Source: Verrucomicrobiales bacterium
GTDB taxonomy: Bacteria > Verrucomicrobiota > Verrucomicrobiia > Limisphaerales > CANJXF01
Direction: 5' to 3'
Length of the DNA: 62,204 nucleotides
Assembly: GCA_947478865.1 (NCBI GenBank)
Contig: CANJXF010000022.1
Location: 1 to 62,204 of the forward strand
Below the pieces are notes generated by a model. It had not been told where the DNA came from, did no database searches, and was given only the letters and a program-made list of their open reading frames with translations. Shown here one piece after another: positions 1 to 9,114 of the stretch; the first letter of the stretch is position 1; each line of letters begins with the position of its first letter. The translations under genes and the position numbers were made by a program.

Positions 1-104
1 GCACCCAAATCTTTGATTACATCGAGAGCTTTTACAACCGTCAGCGCACCCATAGCGCCCTGGATTTTCAATCGCCAGTTGACTTCGAACTCCTAAACAA
101 CTAA
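1..104 (+). CDS. IS3-family transposase OrfB, C-terminal fragment
   Basis: Frame 3 reads through to a TAA at 102-104 and gives the last 33 residues of an IS3-type integrase-core transposase. The stretch [14 protein letters not shown] followed by SPVDFE is the signature end of the IS3 OrfB catalytic domain (rve family, DDE transposase). The catalytic acidic residues lie upstream of the window and cannot be checked. The fragment is cut by the window edge, not by mutation. Confidence 0.85.
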   Translation, partial: TQIFDYIESFYNRQRTHSALDFQSPVDFELLNN

Positions 105-124
105 CCAAATGACCCAACTTTTTT

Positions 125-148
125 GTCCGCCGTTTCAGAGCAAGCCCA
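125..148 (-). repeat. IS terminal inverted repeat, right (IRR)
   Basis: Read outward to inward on the minus strand, these 24 bases align with 62061-62084 at 17 of 24 positions, including TTGCT, GAA and CGGAC blocks. A further TTGGGT block follows in both with a one-base offset. The similarity pairs this end with the left end at the other edge of the window. Confidence 0.65.
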
Positions 149-342
149 TCCCGAGCACCAAGCCAAAAGGGATGAGCATGAGAAGGGAGGCGATCTCTTT
201 GTATTCCAGTCCGCTCATATTCTCAATTTACCCTCACTGTTTGCAGGTTCAACGGGAAAACTTTTTCTTCGCACATTTTTTTTCTTTGCACGCATATTTC
301 CCGACTTGCGCCGAACGGTGGAACAACGTTTCATTTCGGGAA

Positions 343-3300
343 GTGAACACACATTTTTTGAAATTCCTCGGCGCGGTTGCAATCTCGTTTCTGGCCATCA
401 CGAAGGCCGGCGCGGTTCTCCCTTTTGAAATTATGGACGGCGATCGCGTCGTTCTTTTGGGGGACACTTTGATCGAGCGCGAGCAGGATTACAGCTACCT
501 CGAAACCCGCCTTTACACGCGGTTTAACGACCGGAAATTCATCGTGCGCAATCTCGGTTGGAGCGCTGACACGCCGACGGGCGAGGCGCGCGCGAGCTTT
601 GATTTCGGGCAAACGGAAAAAGTTTTTGAACGTTTGAAAGGACAGATTGCTTCGGTCAAACCGACGGTCGTAATTCTCGGATACGGCATGGCAAGCTCCT
701 TTGCGGGCGATGAAGGGCTCGCCCGGTTCAAGTTCGATTTGATAAAATTAATCGACACGATTCAGGGGATTTCCGAGGGAAGAAAAGTCCGTTTCATCCT
801 TCTGAGCCCTCTGCGACACGAGAAGCTTCCGGGGCATTTGCCCGACCCTGCAACGCACAACGATCAACTCGCCCTCTACAGCACCGCGATCGCCAAGATT
901 GCGGCTGAGCGCGGATTCCCGTTCATCTCGTTGTATGACTGGCAGCCAAAAGGACGCGAGCCGATCACCGACAACGGCATTCATCCGAACGCCCATGGCT
1001 ACAGTCTGCTGGCGGAAGCGATCGAGAAAAACCTGGGTTGGAAGCCGCTGAAAATAAATGCCCGCGATACCGAGGAGCTGCGGCAGGCAATCATCGAAAA
1101 GAACAAACTGTTTTTCAACCGCTGGCGCCCGCAAAACGAAACCTACCTGTTTGGCTTCCGGAAACATGAACAAGGGCAGAACGCCAAGGAAATTCCAATG
1201 TTCGACCCGCTGGTCCAGGCGCAGGAGGAAAAAATTTACGCCTTGCGCAATTCTCCTGTAAAACACAGTGCCAAAGCAAAGGGCGACATATCGCCATCCG
1301 CAATCCATGCGACACCGAGCGCGCCGCTGCCGGAATTTCAAGTTGCTCCCGGTTTTGAAGTGAAACTCTTCGCGGAAAATCCCTTTCTCGCAAAACCAAT
1401 TCAAATGAATTTTGATCCGCAGGGCCGCCTCTGGATCGCCAGTTCCGCAGTCTATCCGCAAATCGAGCCGGGCCAAAAGGCGGACGACAAAATCATCGTC
1501 GTCGAAGATACCAATGGTGACGGCGTTGCCGACAAGTCGAGCATCTTCGCGGAAGGCTTGTTGATTCCGACCGGCGTTGCTCCCGGTGACGGAGGAGTTT
1601 ACGTGGCGCAAGGAACACAGTTGCTTCATTTCAAAGACACGAATGGTGACGGGAAAGCAGATAAAAAACGGGTCGTTCTGTCCGGTTTCAGCACTGAAGA
1701 CACGCATCACATTCTGCACACCTTGCGTTGGGGTCAGGATGGGGAGCTCTACATGAACCAATCCATTTACATCCACAGCCACATCGAAACACCGCACGGC
1801 GTCGTCAACTTGAACAGCGGTGGTGTTTTCCATCTGCGCCCGCCGACGATGGAGATGGATATTTTGCTTCGCGGCTTTTGCAATCCATGGGGCCATCATT
1901 TCGATGCATTCGGACAATCTTTTGTCACCGATGGAGCAGGGGGGCAGGGCATCAATTACGGAATGCCGGGCGCAACTTTTTTTACCTACGCCATCATGCG
2001 CCGCGAGTTGAAGAGCGTGAGCCCGGGAAATTATCCGAAGCTTTGCGGGCTGGAGATCGTGGGGAGCAAACAGTTTCCGGATGACTGGCAAGGCAACTTG
2101 ATCACGGCAGATTTTCGCGCGCATCGAGTCGTTCGTTTCGCGATCGAGGAACAAGGCGCGGGATATGTGACTAAAGAAATGCCCGATGTATTGCGCACCA
2201 CGAATGTCACGTTCCGCCCGATCGACGCGAAATTTGGACCCGATGGCGCGCTCTACATTGCCGACTGGTCCAATCCGATTATTCAACACGGGGAAGTCGA
2301 TTTCCGCGATCCACGGCGCGATCATGAACATGGCCGCATTTGGCGTGTGACGGCTAAGAACAGTCCTCTGGTTTCCAAGCCGAAACTGGTCGGCGCAAAA
2401 AACAGCGACCTGTTCAATGAATTGCTGTCACCCAACAATTTCAACCGCGAACAAGCGCGTCGCGTGCTGACGGAACGCGGGCAAAAGATTCAATCCGACC
2501 TCGCTAAATGGACAAAAGCGCAGATAACCGAAAAAGGTTTACTTGAAGCGCTCTGGATGTATCAGGCAATCGACGTGGTCGAGGCCAACCTGTTGGAACG
2601 CGCGCTCAACGCCAACGATGGACGGATCCGGGCCGCGGCGGTGCGGGTTTTGGGCTCGTGGCATAAGCGCTTGCCGTCCGCGCTAAACTTAATGGCGGAA
2701 GCTTCAGCCGACCTTCATCCGCGCGTTCGCGTGGAAGCGGTGCGCGCCTTGTCGAAAATCCCGAGCTTAGCCTCTGCGGACCTTGTCTTGAAAGTGCTCG
2801 ATCGCCCGATGGATTCCTTTTTGGATTACGCGGTCTGGCTGAGCATCAACGATCTTGCGCAGCCGTGGGTTGAGGGAATTAAGAGCGGCGATTGGAAACC
2901 GGCTGGACGCGAGAAGCATATGGAGTTCGGCTTGTCCGCGATCGAACCATCGTTGGCCAGCGCCGTCTTGGGCGAGCTCATCAAGACCAAACCCATTGCT
3001 CGCGATGGCAGTGGTCCGTGGATCGAATTGATTGGCCGCGCTGGTGCTGCTGGCGAATTGCAGATTCTTTTGGAGCAGATTTTGGCCAAAGGTTTTGACG
3101 AAGCGGCGACGGTCCGAGCATTGGCTGCGCTGAACGATGCAGCGCGCCTGCGCACCGTCACGCCATCCGAGAAATCGGAAGAACTGGGCAAACTTTTCAA
3201 TCATCCGAGCGAAAAGATTCGTGTCGAAGCGGTTCGGCTCGCGGGCGTTTGGAAAAGCGCCAGGGGCCTGACATCTCAACTACTCGAAATCGCAGGGGCG

Positions 3301-4617
3301 GCGAATACTTCCTCCGCATTGCGCGAAGCCGCCTTCAATTCCTTGCGCGAACGTGGCGGTGCGATTGTGATCACCGGTTTGTTGCCGCTTGCTGGCAAAG
3401 ACCATGAAATTTCCACGCGGCGCGGCGCGGTTCAGTCATTGGCTGCGCTTGATTTGAAACAGGCAGCTCCGCTCGTGCTTTCCGTTCTCCCGGATGTCTC
3501 CAGCGAAGACGAATCGCTTGCTTTCTGGCGTTCATTTTTGAGCAACAAAGGCGCAACGGATGCCTTGACCCGCGTCCTGCCTGCGACTGGACTTTCCCCA
3601 AAGGTCGCGAAGTCGGGATTGCGTGCCGCCCGCGAAAGTGGTCGTAGTGAACCGGCGTTTATTCTGGCGCTGAGTCGCGCCGCCAGCCTGGAAGATGCCG
3701 AGCAAATGTTGACAGATGCGGAGATCAAAACGTTGGCCGGAACCGTGTCGAGCAAAGGTGATCCTGCTCGTGGCGAGAAGCTATTCCGCCGCCAGGAACT
3801 GGGTTGCGTGAGTTGCCATTCGATCGGAGGAGCCGGCGGGAAAGTCGGTCCCGATATGACGTCGATCGGTGCCAGTGCGCAAGTTGATTACCTGATCGAG
3901 TCGGTTCTGTATCCAAGCAAAAAAATCAAAGAAGGCTATCACGCCATCATGATCGAAACGAAAGATGACCAGGAACTCTCCGGCATTTTGGTTCGTGAAA
4001 ATAATGAGGAACTCGTTTTGCGCGATGTCGTGAACAAAGAATTCTCTGTGGCGAAAAACAATGTGAAAACCCGCAAAATGGGCGGATCGCTCATGCCGTC
4101 CGGGCTCGTTGACGCATTGAGCAGCTCGGAACAGATCGATTTGTACCGGTTCCTTTCTGAACTCGGCAAACCAGGTATTTACGATGCCTCCAAAGGCAAC
4201 GTGGCCCGCTCCTGGAAACTTTTGCCGGGTCGACACGACTTCGAGCAGTTCGGGGAACAGAAGGTGATTTCACAAGGCATCGCCCGAAAAGATTGGATTC
4301 CATTCTACAGCATGGTGGATGGCCGGTTGGGACGAGAGGAGCTGAAGGCTGCGCTCAACGTCAATCAATACGTTGGCCTGGTCGGGCTCTTTGCCGGCAC
4401 GGAGTTTCAAGTTGGAAACGCAGGCATCGTGCATTTCAAACTTTCGGAAGCGAGCGCTGCAGTCGCGTGGATCGATGGAAAACAAATGAACGTCTCAACC
4501 TTGATGACGGCCGAATTGCCTCCGGGAAAACACACGATCGTTTTTAAACTAGACCACAAAAACCTTCCGGAGTTTCTTCGGTTGGAATCTCCTGACGCGA
4601 CGTTTTTAGCGAACTGA
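343..4617 (+). CDS. PVC-type secreted SGNH-like / dehydrogenase / HEAT / c-haem protein
   Basis: A very large exported multidomain protein of about 1425 residues. The reading frame is open back into the IS end, but the GTG at 343 is preferred because it gives a signal peptide (hydrophobic FLKFLGAVAISFLAI, ending KAGA). A TTG at 358 is an alternative. Domains in order: an SGNH-hydrolase-like domain with GDT where the catalytic GDS would be and a late DNGIHPN motif; the PVC membrane-bound-dehydrogenase beta-propeller type (PGFEVKLFAENP onward, with DTNGDG loops resembling calcium sites); HEAT-like helical repeats; and the PVC haem-binding domain with CVSCH at 3805-3819. A C-terminal extension of about 110 residues follows. 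The likely role is periplasmic redox oxidation of a sugar or glycan, inferred from the family only. It is convergent with a second protein of the same general type. Confidence 0.85.
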   Translation: MNTHFLKFLGAVAISFLAITKAGAVLPFEIMDGDRVVLLGDTLIEREQDYSYLETRLYTRFNDRKFIVRNLGWSADTPTGEARASFDFGQTEKVFERLKGQIASVKPTVVILGYGMASSFAGDEGLARFKFDLIKLIDTIQGISEGRKVRFILLSPLRHEKLPGHLPDPATHNDQLALYSTAIAKIAAERGFPFISLYDWQPKGREPITDNGIHPNAHGYSLLAEAIEKNLGWKPLKINARDTEELRQAIIEKNKLFFNRWRPQNETYLFGFRKHEQGQNAKEIPMFDPLVQAQEEKIYALRNSPVKHSAKAKGDISPSAIHATPSAPLPEFQVAPGFEVKLFAENPFLAKPIQMNFDPQGRLWIASSAVYPQIEPGQKADDKIIVVEDTNGDGVADKSSIFAEGLLIPTGVAPGDGGVYVAQGTQLLHFKDTNGDGKADKKRVVLSGFSTEDTHHILHTLRWGQDGELYMNQSIYIHSHIETPHGVVNLNSGGVFHLRPPTMEMDILLRGFCNPWGHHFDAFGQSFVTDGAGGQGINYGMPGATFFTYAIMRRELKSVSPGNYPKLCGLEIVGSKQFPDDWQGNLITADFRAHRVVRFAIEEQGAGYVTKEMPDVLRTTNVTFRPIDAKFGPDGALYIADWSNPIIQHGEVDFRDPRRDHEHGRIWRVTAKNSPLVSKPKLVGAKNSDLFNELLSPNNFNREQARRVLTERGQKIQSDLAKWTKAQITEKGLLEALWMYQAIDVVEANLLERALNANDGRIRAAAVRVLGSWHKRLPSALNLMAEASADLHPRVRVEAVRALSKIPSLASADLVLKVLDRPMDSFLDYAVWLSINDLAQPWVEGIKSGDWKPAGREKHMEFGLSAIEPSLASAVLGELIKTKPIARDGSGPWIELIGRAGAAGELQILLEQILAKGFDEAATVRALAALNDAARLRTVTPSEKSEELGKLFNHPSEKIRVEAVRLAGVWKSARGLTSQLLEIAGAANTSSALREAAFNSLRERGGAIVITGLLPLAGKDHEISTRRGAVQSLAALDLKQAAPLVLSVLPDVSSEDESLAFWRSFLSNKGATDALTRVLPATGLSPKVAKSGLRAARESGRSEPAFILALSRAASLEDAEQMLTDAEIKTLAGTVSSKGDPARGEKLFRRQELGCVSCHSIGGAGGKVGPDMTSIGASAQVDYLIESVLYPSKKIKEGYHAIMIETKDDQELSGILVRENNEELVLRDVVNKEFSVAKNNVKTRKMGGSLMPSGLVDALSSSEQIDLYRFLSELGKPGIYDASKGNVARSWKLLPGRHDFEQFGEQKVISQGIARKDWIPFYSMVDGRLGREELKAALNVNQYVGLVGLFAGTEFQVGNAGIVHFKLSEASAAVAWIDGKQMNVSTLMTAELPPGKHTIVFKLDHKNLPEFLRLESPDATFLAN

Positions 4618-4642
4618 CGCGCTGCTGAAATCCGAAACAAGC

Positions 4643-4664
4643 TTCCCGCACCTGAGGTCGGGAA
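4643..4664. terminator. stem-loop between convergent genes
   Basis: TTCCCG and CGGGAA form a perfect six-pair stem, extended inside by ACC/GGT with one bulged C and a TGA loop. It lies in the 61-base gap between two convergent stop codons and could act as a bidirectional terminator. No T-run follows on either side, so the function is uncertain. Confidence 0.4.
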
Positions 4665-4678
4665 TGCCGGAAGCATGC

Positions 4679-7600
4679 TCATTTCAAGCTGGCCAAGAAC
4701 TCGATCAGATCGCGCAAATCGGATTTTGTGAGCACGTTCGCCATGCCTTCGGGCATTGGCGATAGCCCGCGTTCGCGATTTTCGATGTCTCCTTTCTTTA
4801 TTTTCACGATTCCATCCTCGGGTGAATTCAGAACCAATTCATCCTTGTCCTCGCTTTTCACGAGGCCGGCGACCGCTGATTGGTTTTTCAAGCGCACGAC
4901 AATGTTTTCAAAACCTGCGGCGATTTGGCGATTCGGCAGTGCCACGGATTCGAGCAAATAGTCGCGCGCCCGTTTCGCGGCGATGCCGTTTAAATCCGGC
5001 CCAACATTTCCACCTTGGCCATTAATCGCGTGGCAACGAAGGCAGGCTACATCTTCGCGCTCGTAGAAGATCTTTTTGCCCCGCTCGGCATTACCACCGA
5101 CGAGCGCAACTCGAAGCTCCGCCAACAAATCATCTTTGGCATGTCCGGCACTGAATTCGTCAATTTTCCTCGCGACGCGCTGATCGGATCGGTTCTTCGC
5201 CGCGTCCAGCACGTCCAATTCAAGTTCGGGCGCGATTTTACCGGCCAACAACAGATTCAGTTGGCGGAGCAAAACCTCGGTGCCAGCAGCGTTGGTCAAC
5301 TTGCCGAGCGCGGCGAAAGCAGTTTGTCTGATACGCAGATCGGTTTCTGTCGCGAGTAATTTCTCCAGCAACAAGGGCGTTTGTTCAGCCGCAACTACAG
5401 CCACCAGCTTAATTCCTTCGCGGCGCAACTCGCTGTTGCTGTCAGCCAGCGCAAGTTCGACGGCTTTAAGAAGAGCATCGGACTTGGAGTCGGTCAGGGC
5501 TTGGAGAATTTCAGCCCGCAGCGCAGATGAATGTGACGATTGGAAAAGCGGGAACAGGGATGGCTCATTGAGCTTCAACTTCCGCGAGCAGGTTACGGCA
5601 GCCAGCAAAACTTCCTCCGAATTGTTTTGGAAAAGTTCGCTTGAAACAGAGTGAAACGCATTTTGAGCCACGGCAATTTCTCGTTTCCCAAGCGGACGCC
5701 AAAGGCCCATCACGCGGTCGAGAGGGTTCGGGTTTTCCCAGTTGGAAAGTGCGTCCAACGCTTCGGCACGCATGGCATCAGGCGAACTCGCTCGCGCAGA
5801 AAAACGCGCCAGGCTCATGGCGTTCTCAGCCTGGCCAAGGCGAAAATTTGCGTTAATCGCCCTGCACAAAACCTGCCGCACTTCGTTCGATTTGAAATTG
5901 GAAAAATCACGATCAATCGTGGCGGCAAGCTGCCGAAACGCCCTGATAATCGGCGCGTCGTTGATGGCGCGCGCAGCTTCGGTAACTAATTTCGGCTCGG
6001 GGTCGCTCAGGAATTGTGCGATCTCGGGAAGCGCCTTGCGGCGCATGACCAGCAAAGCGGCCCGTCGGACCGAAGTATTTGCGTTCGTGGCCGCGGATTG
6101 GATTGCGTTGAGATCGCCGATCGTTTCCAGCGCGAAAATTCCAGCATGGACGATGAAGGGATCCTGATCGGCGTTTTCTTTAAGCAGCTCGAGCAGCGCA
6201 GGGATGGCGTCGCGGTTCTTCAATTTTCCAAGTGCCGCAGCGGCAAAAAATCGGACGCGGGAATTCGTGTTGAGCAGCAGCGGCGTGATGGTTTCCGCCA
6301 CGGACGGAGAATTACCACTTCCCAGAGCAATGGTTGCTTGCGCAATGATTTCGGCCTCTTTGTCTTTCAAAAGCGGCCGCAGGTTTTGGAGGAACTGCGG
6401 ATATTTATGCCCAATTTGAGCGATCGCCCAGATGGCGTGAACCCGGGCAACGGTCGGGTGATTTCCTGTCGCAATTTTGCCGATGGCGTTGACGACCGTT
6501 TCCGCGCGCGCGGGCAGGCTGTTGGTTTCAATGGCCGCTAATGCACGGTTCACCAATTCAAATTGCGCCTCCTGTCGCACCCGTTGGTTGGCGTGTTTCA
6601 GAAGTTGAGTCAACTCGCCGATGGAACGTTCTTCCATTTCTTGCGCAATAAGTTTTTTACCTTCGGCCAGCGCCGGGTTTTCCTTTTGCGCTGGATCGAA
6701 AACTCGATAAATCCGGCCGCTCTCGGGCATGTTGTAACTGGTTCCCCAATCGCAGACATAAGCGGCACCGTCGGGACCGAATTCGACGTCGGTTGGCCCC
6801 AGATTCCAAAGAAATTTTTCCTTGTCGATAACCTCGAATCCCGCGCCTTTCGGTTTCAAAGAAAAGGACCAGACGCCTTGGGGGAAATCGCACGCGAAAA
6901 AATGGTTCTGATATTTTTCCGGCAAACCGGTGCCAGGATAGAACGCCAGCCCCGCTGGGCCTTGCGAGACTTCGCCCGCGTAAGGGAGTGTGCCGTCGAT
7001 GCCGCCGCGCCAATTTTTCTCCTGCACCCACGGGCCAAAGCCTTGCATGAATTGATAGCTTGCGCGCCAGCCGTAGTCGCCACCCTCCACCACGTAAATC
7101 ATGCGAGACGGATCTGCGCCTGCCGTATCGTTGTCGTCGGTGAAAAGATTTCCATATTGATCAAACGCAAGCTCCTGGGGATTGCGCAAACCGATGGCAA
7201 AAACTTCAAGATCCGAGCCGTCGGGATTGCACCGCAACACGCCACCAGTGTCCGGATAATCTAAAATCTTACCTTCCCTCGTGCGGACTGAAAATCCACG
7301 GTCGCCGCTGCTGAAATAAATTTTACCGTCAGGCCCCATGGCTAATCCGTGCAGATCATGCCCGCTGACGCCGATGTGAACACCGAAGCCAGTGGCAATG
7401 TTTTCGATTTTAAATCCAGGGTTCGGGATTCGTGGATTTGCGCTGCCATTCGTTCGAGCAAATGCGCTTGGCTTGCGCAAGTCATCGCTTGAAATTTTCC
7501 AAAGGTCAGGGACCGACGTGAACCAAATATCTCCTTTGCGGGCGAGAATGCCTGCGGCGACTCCGGAAACAGTTTCATTAAAGCCGTTGGCGAGAACGGA

Positions 7601-7999
7601 GGAAGTTTCCGCGCGCCCATCGCCGTCGCGATCTTCGACCAGGCGAACCAATTCCGAATCTTTGGTCAGCAGATTTAAATTGGTGGCGAATTGTTTTCTG
7701 AGAAACGCAGCACGGTCTTCAACTTTTCGAAAAGACAAATCGGACATCAGCCAGTTTGTTTCCTTTGTTACGTCGAAAATGGAGTCTTTCCAGCGATGGC
7801 TTTCGGCGATGAAGAACCGCCCGCGTTCATCGATGCTGAAGGCGACCGGATTCTGCAGCAGCGGTTCGGCGGCGAATAGTTCGACTTTAAGGCCGGGAGC
7901 CGCTTGAAGTTTCTTCACGCTCAACTCTGCCTCGTTTGCCGGGCCATGCTGGCCCGCAAGATTGGGCGCTGCGCCACACAGAATAAGCAACGCCGCCAT
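4679..7999 (-). CDS. PVC-type dehydrogenase / HEAT / c-haem protein
   Basis: A secreted protein of about 1106 residues from the same broad family as the gene that faces it. The ATG at 7999 is chosen because it starts directly before a hydrophobic signal segment (MAALLILCGAAPNLAG). The frame is open back to 8107. An N-terminal propeller of the PVC membrane-bound-dehydrogenase type (LKVELFAAEPLLQNP, ERGRFFIAE, DRDGDGRAE) is followed by many HEAT-like repeats. The C-terminal PVC haem-binding domain carries CLRCH. It lacks the SGNH-like domain of its neighbour. The likely role is a periplasmic c-haem oxidoreductase of unknown substrate. Confidence 0.85.
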   Translation of the reverse strand: MAALLILCGAAPNLAGQHGPANEAELSVKKLQAAPGLKVELFAAEPLLQNPVAFSIDERGRFFIAESHRWKDSIFDVTKETNWLMSDLSFRKVEDRAAFLRKQFATNLNLLTKDSELVRLVEDRDGDGRAETSSVLANGFNETVSGVAAGILARKGDIWFTSVPDLWKISSDDLRKPSAFARTNGSANPRIPNPGFKIENIATGFGVHIGVSGHDLHGLAMGPDGKIYFSSGDRGFSVRTREGKILDYPDTGGVLRCNPDGSDLEVFAIGLRNPQELAFDQYGNLFTDDNDTAGADPSRMIYVVEGGDYGWRASYQFMQGFGPWVQEKNWRGGIDGTLPYAGEVSQGPAGLAFYPGTGLPEKYQNHFFACDFPQGVWSFSLKPKGAGFEVIDKEKFLWNLGPTDVEFGPDGAAYVCDWGTSYNMPESGRIYRVFDPAQKENPALAEGKKLIAQEMEERSIGELTQLLKHANQRVRQEAQFELVNRALAAIETNSLPARAETVVNAIGKIATGNHPTVARVHAIWAIAQIGHKYPQFLQNLRPLLKDKEAEIIAQATIALGSGNSPSVAETITPLLLNTNSRVRFFAAAALGKLKNRDAIPALLELLKENADQDPFIVHAGIFALETIGDLNAIQSAATNANTSVRRAALLVMRRKALPEIAQFLSDPEPKLVTEAARAINDAPIIRAFRQLAATIDRDFSNFKSNEVRQVLCRAINANFRLGQAENAMSLARFSARASSPDAMRAEALDALSNWENPNPLDRVMGLWRPLGKREIAVAQNAFHSVSSELFQNNSEEVLLAAVTCSRKLKLNEPSLFPLFQSSHSSALRAEILQALTDSKSDALLKAVELALADSNSELRREGIKLVAVVAAEQTPLLLEKLLATETDLRIRQTAFAALGKLTNAAGTEVLLRQLNLLLAGKIAPELELDVLDAAKNRSDQRVARKIDEFSAGHAKDDLLAELRVALVGGNAERGKKIFYEREDVACLRCHAINGQGGNVGPDLNGIAAKRARDYLLESVALPNRQIAAGFENIVVRLKNQSAVAGLVKSEDKDELVLNSPEDGIVKIKKGDIENRERGLSPMPEGMANVLTKSDLRDLIEFLASLK

Positions 8000-8200
8000 G
8001 GCGCGAAGCGTTGGCGTCGCTCTGAAATATCTTAAACAAATAGATTCCGTCGAAGAACTTGAACAACACATTCGCGCAAAGTGTAGAGAAAAGCGGCAAC
8101 GCATCAAGCGGTCAGCGGCACGCTTGTGATCAAGAAAAAATCGGAAGAAATTTTATACAAATTTCCGCCAACGGGTGTCTATCCAGTGATTGCAGGTGTG

Positions 8201-8740
8201 ATGAACGAATCTTCCAATTGGTGTGAGGCGCTGTATCAGACGCAAGCAGCCCCCTTGATTTTGTATGGTCGCGCGCTTGGGCTCTCCCATAGCGAAGCGG
8301 AGGACGTGGTGCAGGAAACGTTTGTCGCGCTGCTCAACTTGCCAAAGGCTCCTGAGGATCCGGCGCGCTATTGCATACGCAGTTTTCGGAATCGCGCATT
8401 GAATTATCGGCGAAGCCTTTGGCGCCGGTTGACTCGCGAAATGGAATCACATCGCTGGTTCGATCCGCAGTCCGCCGAAAGCGCGGGCGAAGAAAGCGCG
8501 ATGCGTTGCCTGGCCAATTTGCCGACGGAGCAACGTGAAGTGATCGTCCTGAAGATCTGGCACGGTTATACGTTTGAGAACATCGGTGAACTGTTGGAAT
8601 TATCGCCGAATACCGTCGCCGGACGCTATCGCTATGGGTTGCAGAAGCTCAGAGTTTGTTTGAAAGGAAAATGTAATGAATCAACCGAATCAATTGGAGC
8701 ACCTGTTTCATTCCTGGAAGCTGCGTCGCCCAGCGGATAG
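8201..8740 (+). CDS. ECF-type RNA polymerase sigma factor
   Basis: A short sigma-70-family factor. Region 2 is visible around EAEDVVQETFVALLN, and region 4 is a helix-turn-helix spanning LPTEQREVIVLKI to ELSPNTVAGRYRYGL. The ATG at 8201 gives 179 residues, normal for an ECF factor. A GTG at 8126 in the same frame would add 25 residues. Its last 65 bases overlap the start of the next gene, a one-TM protein, the usual arrangement for a sigma factor and its regulator. It is divergent from the dehydrogenase-like gene, with only about 200 bases between the preferred starts, so both promoters must lie there. Confidence 0.85.
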   Translation: MNESSNWCEALYQTQAAPLILYGRALGLSHSEAEDVVQETFVALLNLPKAPEDPARYCIRSFRNRALNYRRSLWRRLTREMESHRWFDPQSAESAGEESAMRCLANLPTEQREVIVLKIWHGYTFENIGELLELSPNTVAGRYRYGLQKLRVCLKGKCNESTESIGAPVSFLEAASPSG

Positions 8741-9113
8741 AATAGCCGAGAATCTGTTTCCGCCGGCGACCCGATTAAAATCTGGCCAGGACTCCGCTCC
8801 AAGCTGGAATTGGATGGCACCGCTGGCCATTTGCGCGGTCGCCCTTTGGATCAATTTAAGCAGTCGCCTGCATGTGCCATCGCATTTGGGCGAGCGGGAT
8901 ACGAACGCGTTTTTTGCGAGTATTACAATGAACAACTTGTCTTCGTTCGACAGTGGGGGGTGGCGGAAATCCGCATTTGCGTTGAGCAAAGTGGATGTGA
9001 ACCTTGAACAGAACATCTGGCGCGAAGCCACTTTTGAATCGACAAACCTTGGTCAAACCCATTCAAGTATGGGCTCTTTGCCCTTGGGAAAGACGAATAG
9101 TTTAATGCGCTAA
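8676..9113 (+). CDS. small one-TM protein overlapping the ECF sigma gene; possible anti-sigma factor
   Basis: A 145-residue protein I do not recognise by family. It begins inside the sigma gene in another frame, preceded by a purine-rich GAAAGGAAAATGT ribosome site, which implies translational coupling. One membrane segment is clear at about residues 46-62 (WMAPLAICAVALWINL). The 45 residues before it would be cytoplasmic and the rest outside. The position, size and topology fit an anti-sigma factor, but no zinc-binding HxxxCxxC motif is seen, so that role is inference. Confidence 0.65.
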   Translation: MNQPNQLEHLFHSWKLRRPADRIAENLFPPATRLKSGQDSAPSWNWMAPLAICAVALWINLSSRLHVPSHLGERDTNAFFASITMNNLSSFDSGGWRKSAFALSKVDVNLEQNIWREATFESTNLGQTHSSMGSLPLGKTNSLMR

Positions 9114-9114
9114 C

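Larger units (their letters stand above)
1..148 (+). mobile_element. IS3-family insertion sequence, right end (partial)
   Basis: The window opens inside an insertion sequence. The 3' end of its transposase gene stops at 104, and a terminal inverted repeat follows. Read on the minus strand from 148, the end begins TGGGCTTGCT. It matches 17 of 24 bases of the left end of the IS that starts at 62061, which begins TGAGGTTGCT. IS3-family elements end in 5'-TG...CA-3', as here. The element therefore probably ends at 148, about 195 bases upstream of the first chromosomal gene. The outer boundary is inferred from this comparison only, because no target duplication can be seen with the other end missing. 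Confidence 0.75.

Noticed and set aside
109-342. Extension of the first large gene upstream to an ATG at 109
   Set aside because: That ATG lies inside the IS terminal repeat, and the added 78 residues are not family-like. The GTG at 343 gives a proper signal peptide.
748-2331. A 527-codon open frame on the minus strand opposite the first large gene
   Set aside because: It lies wholly inside the propeller region of a recognisable plus-strand gene and has no domain of its own.
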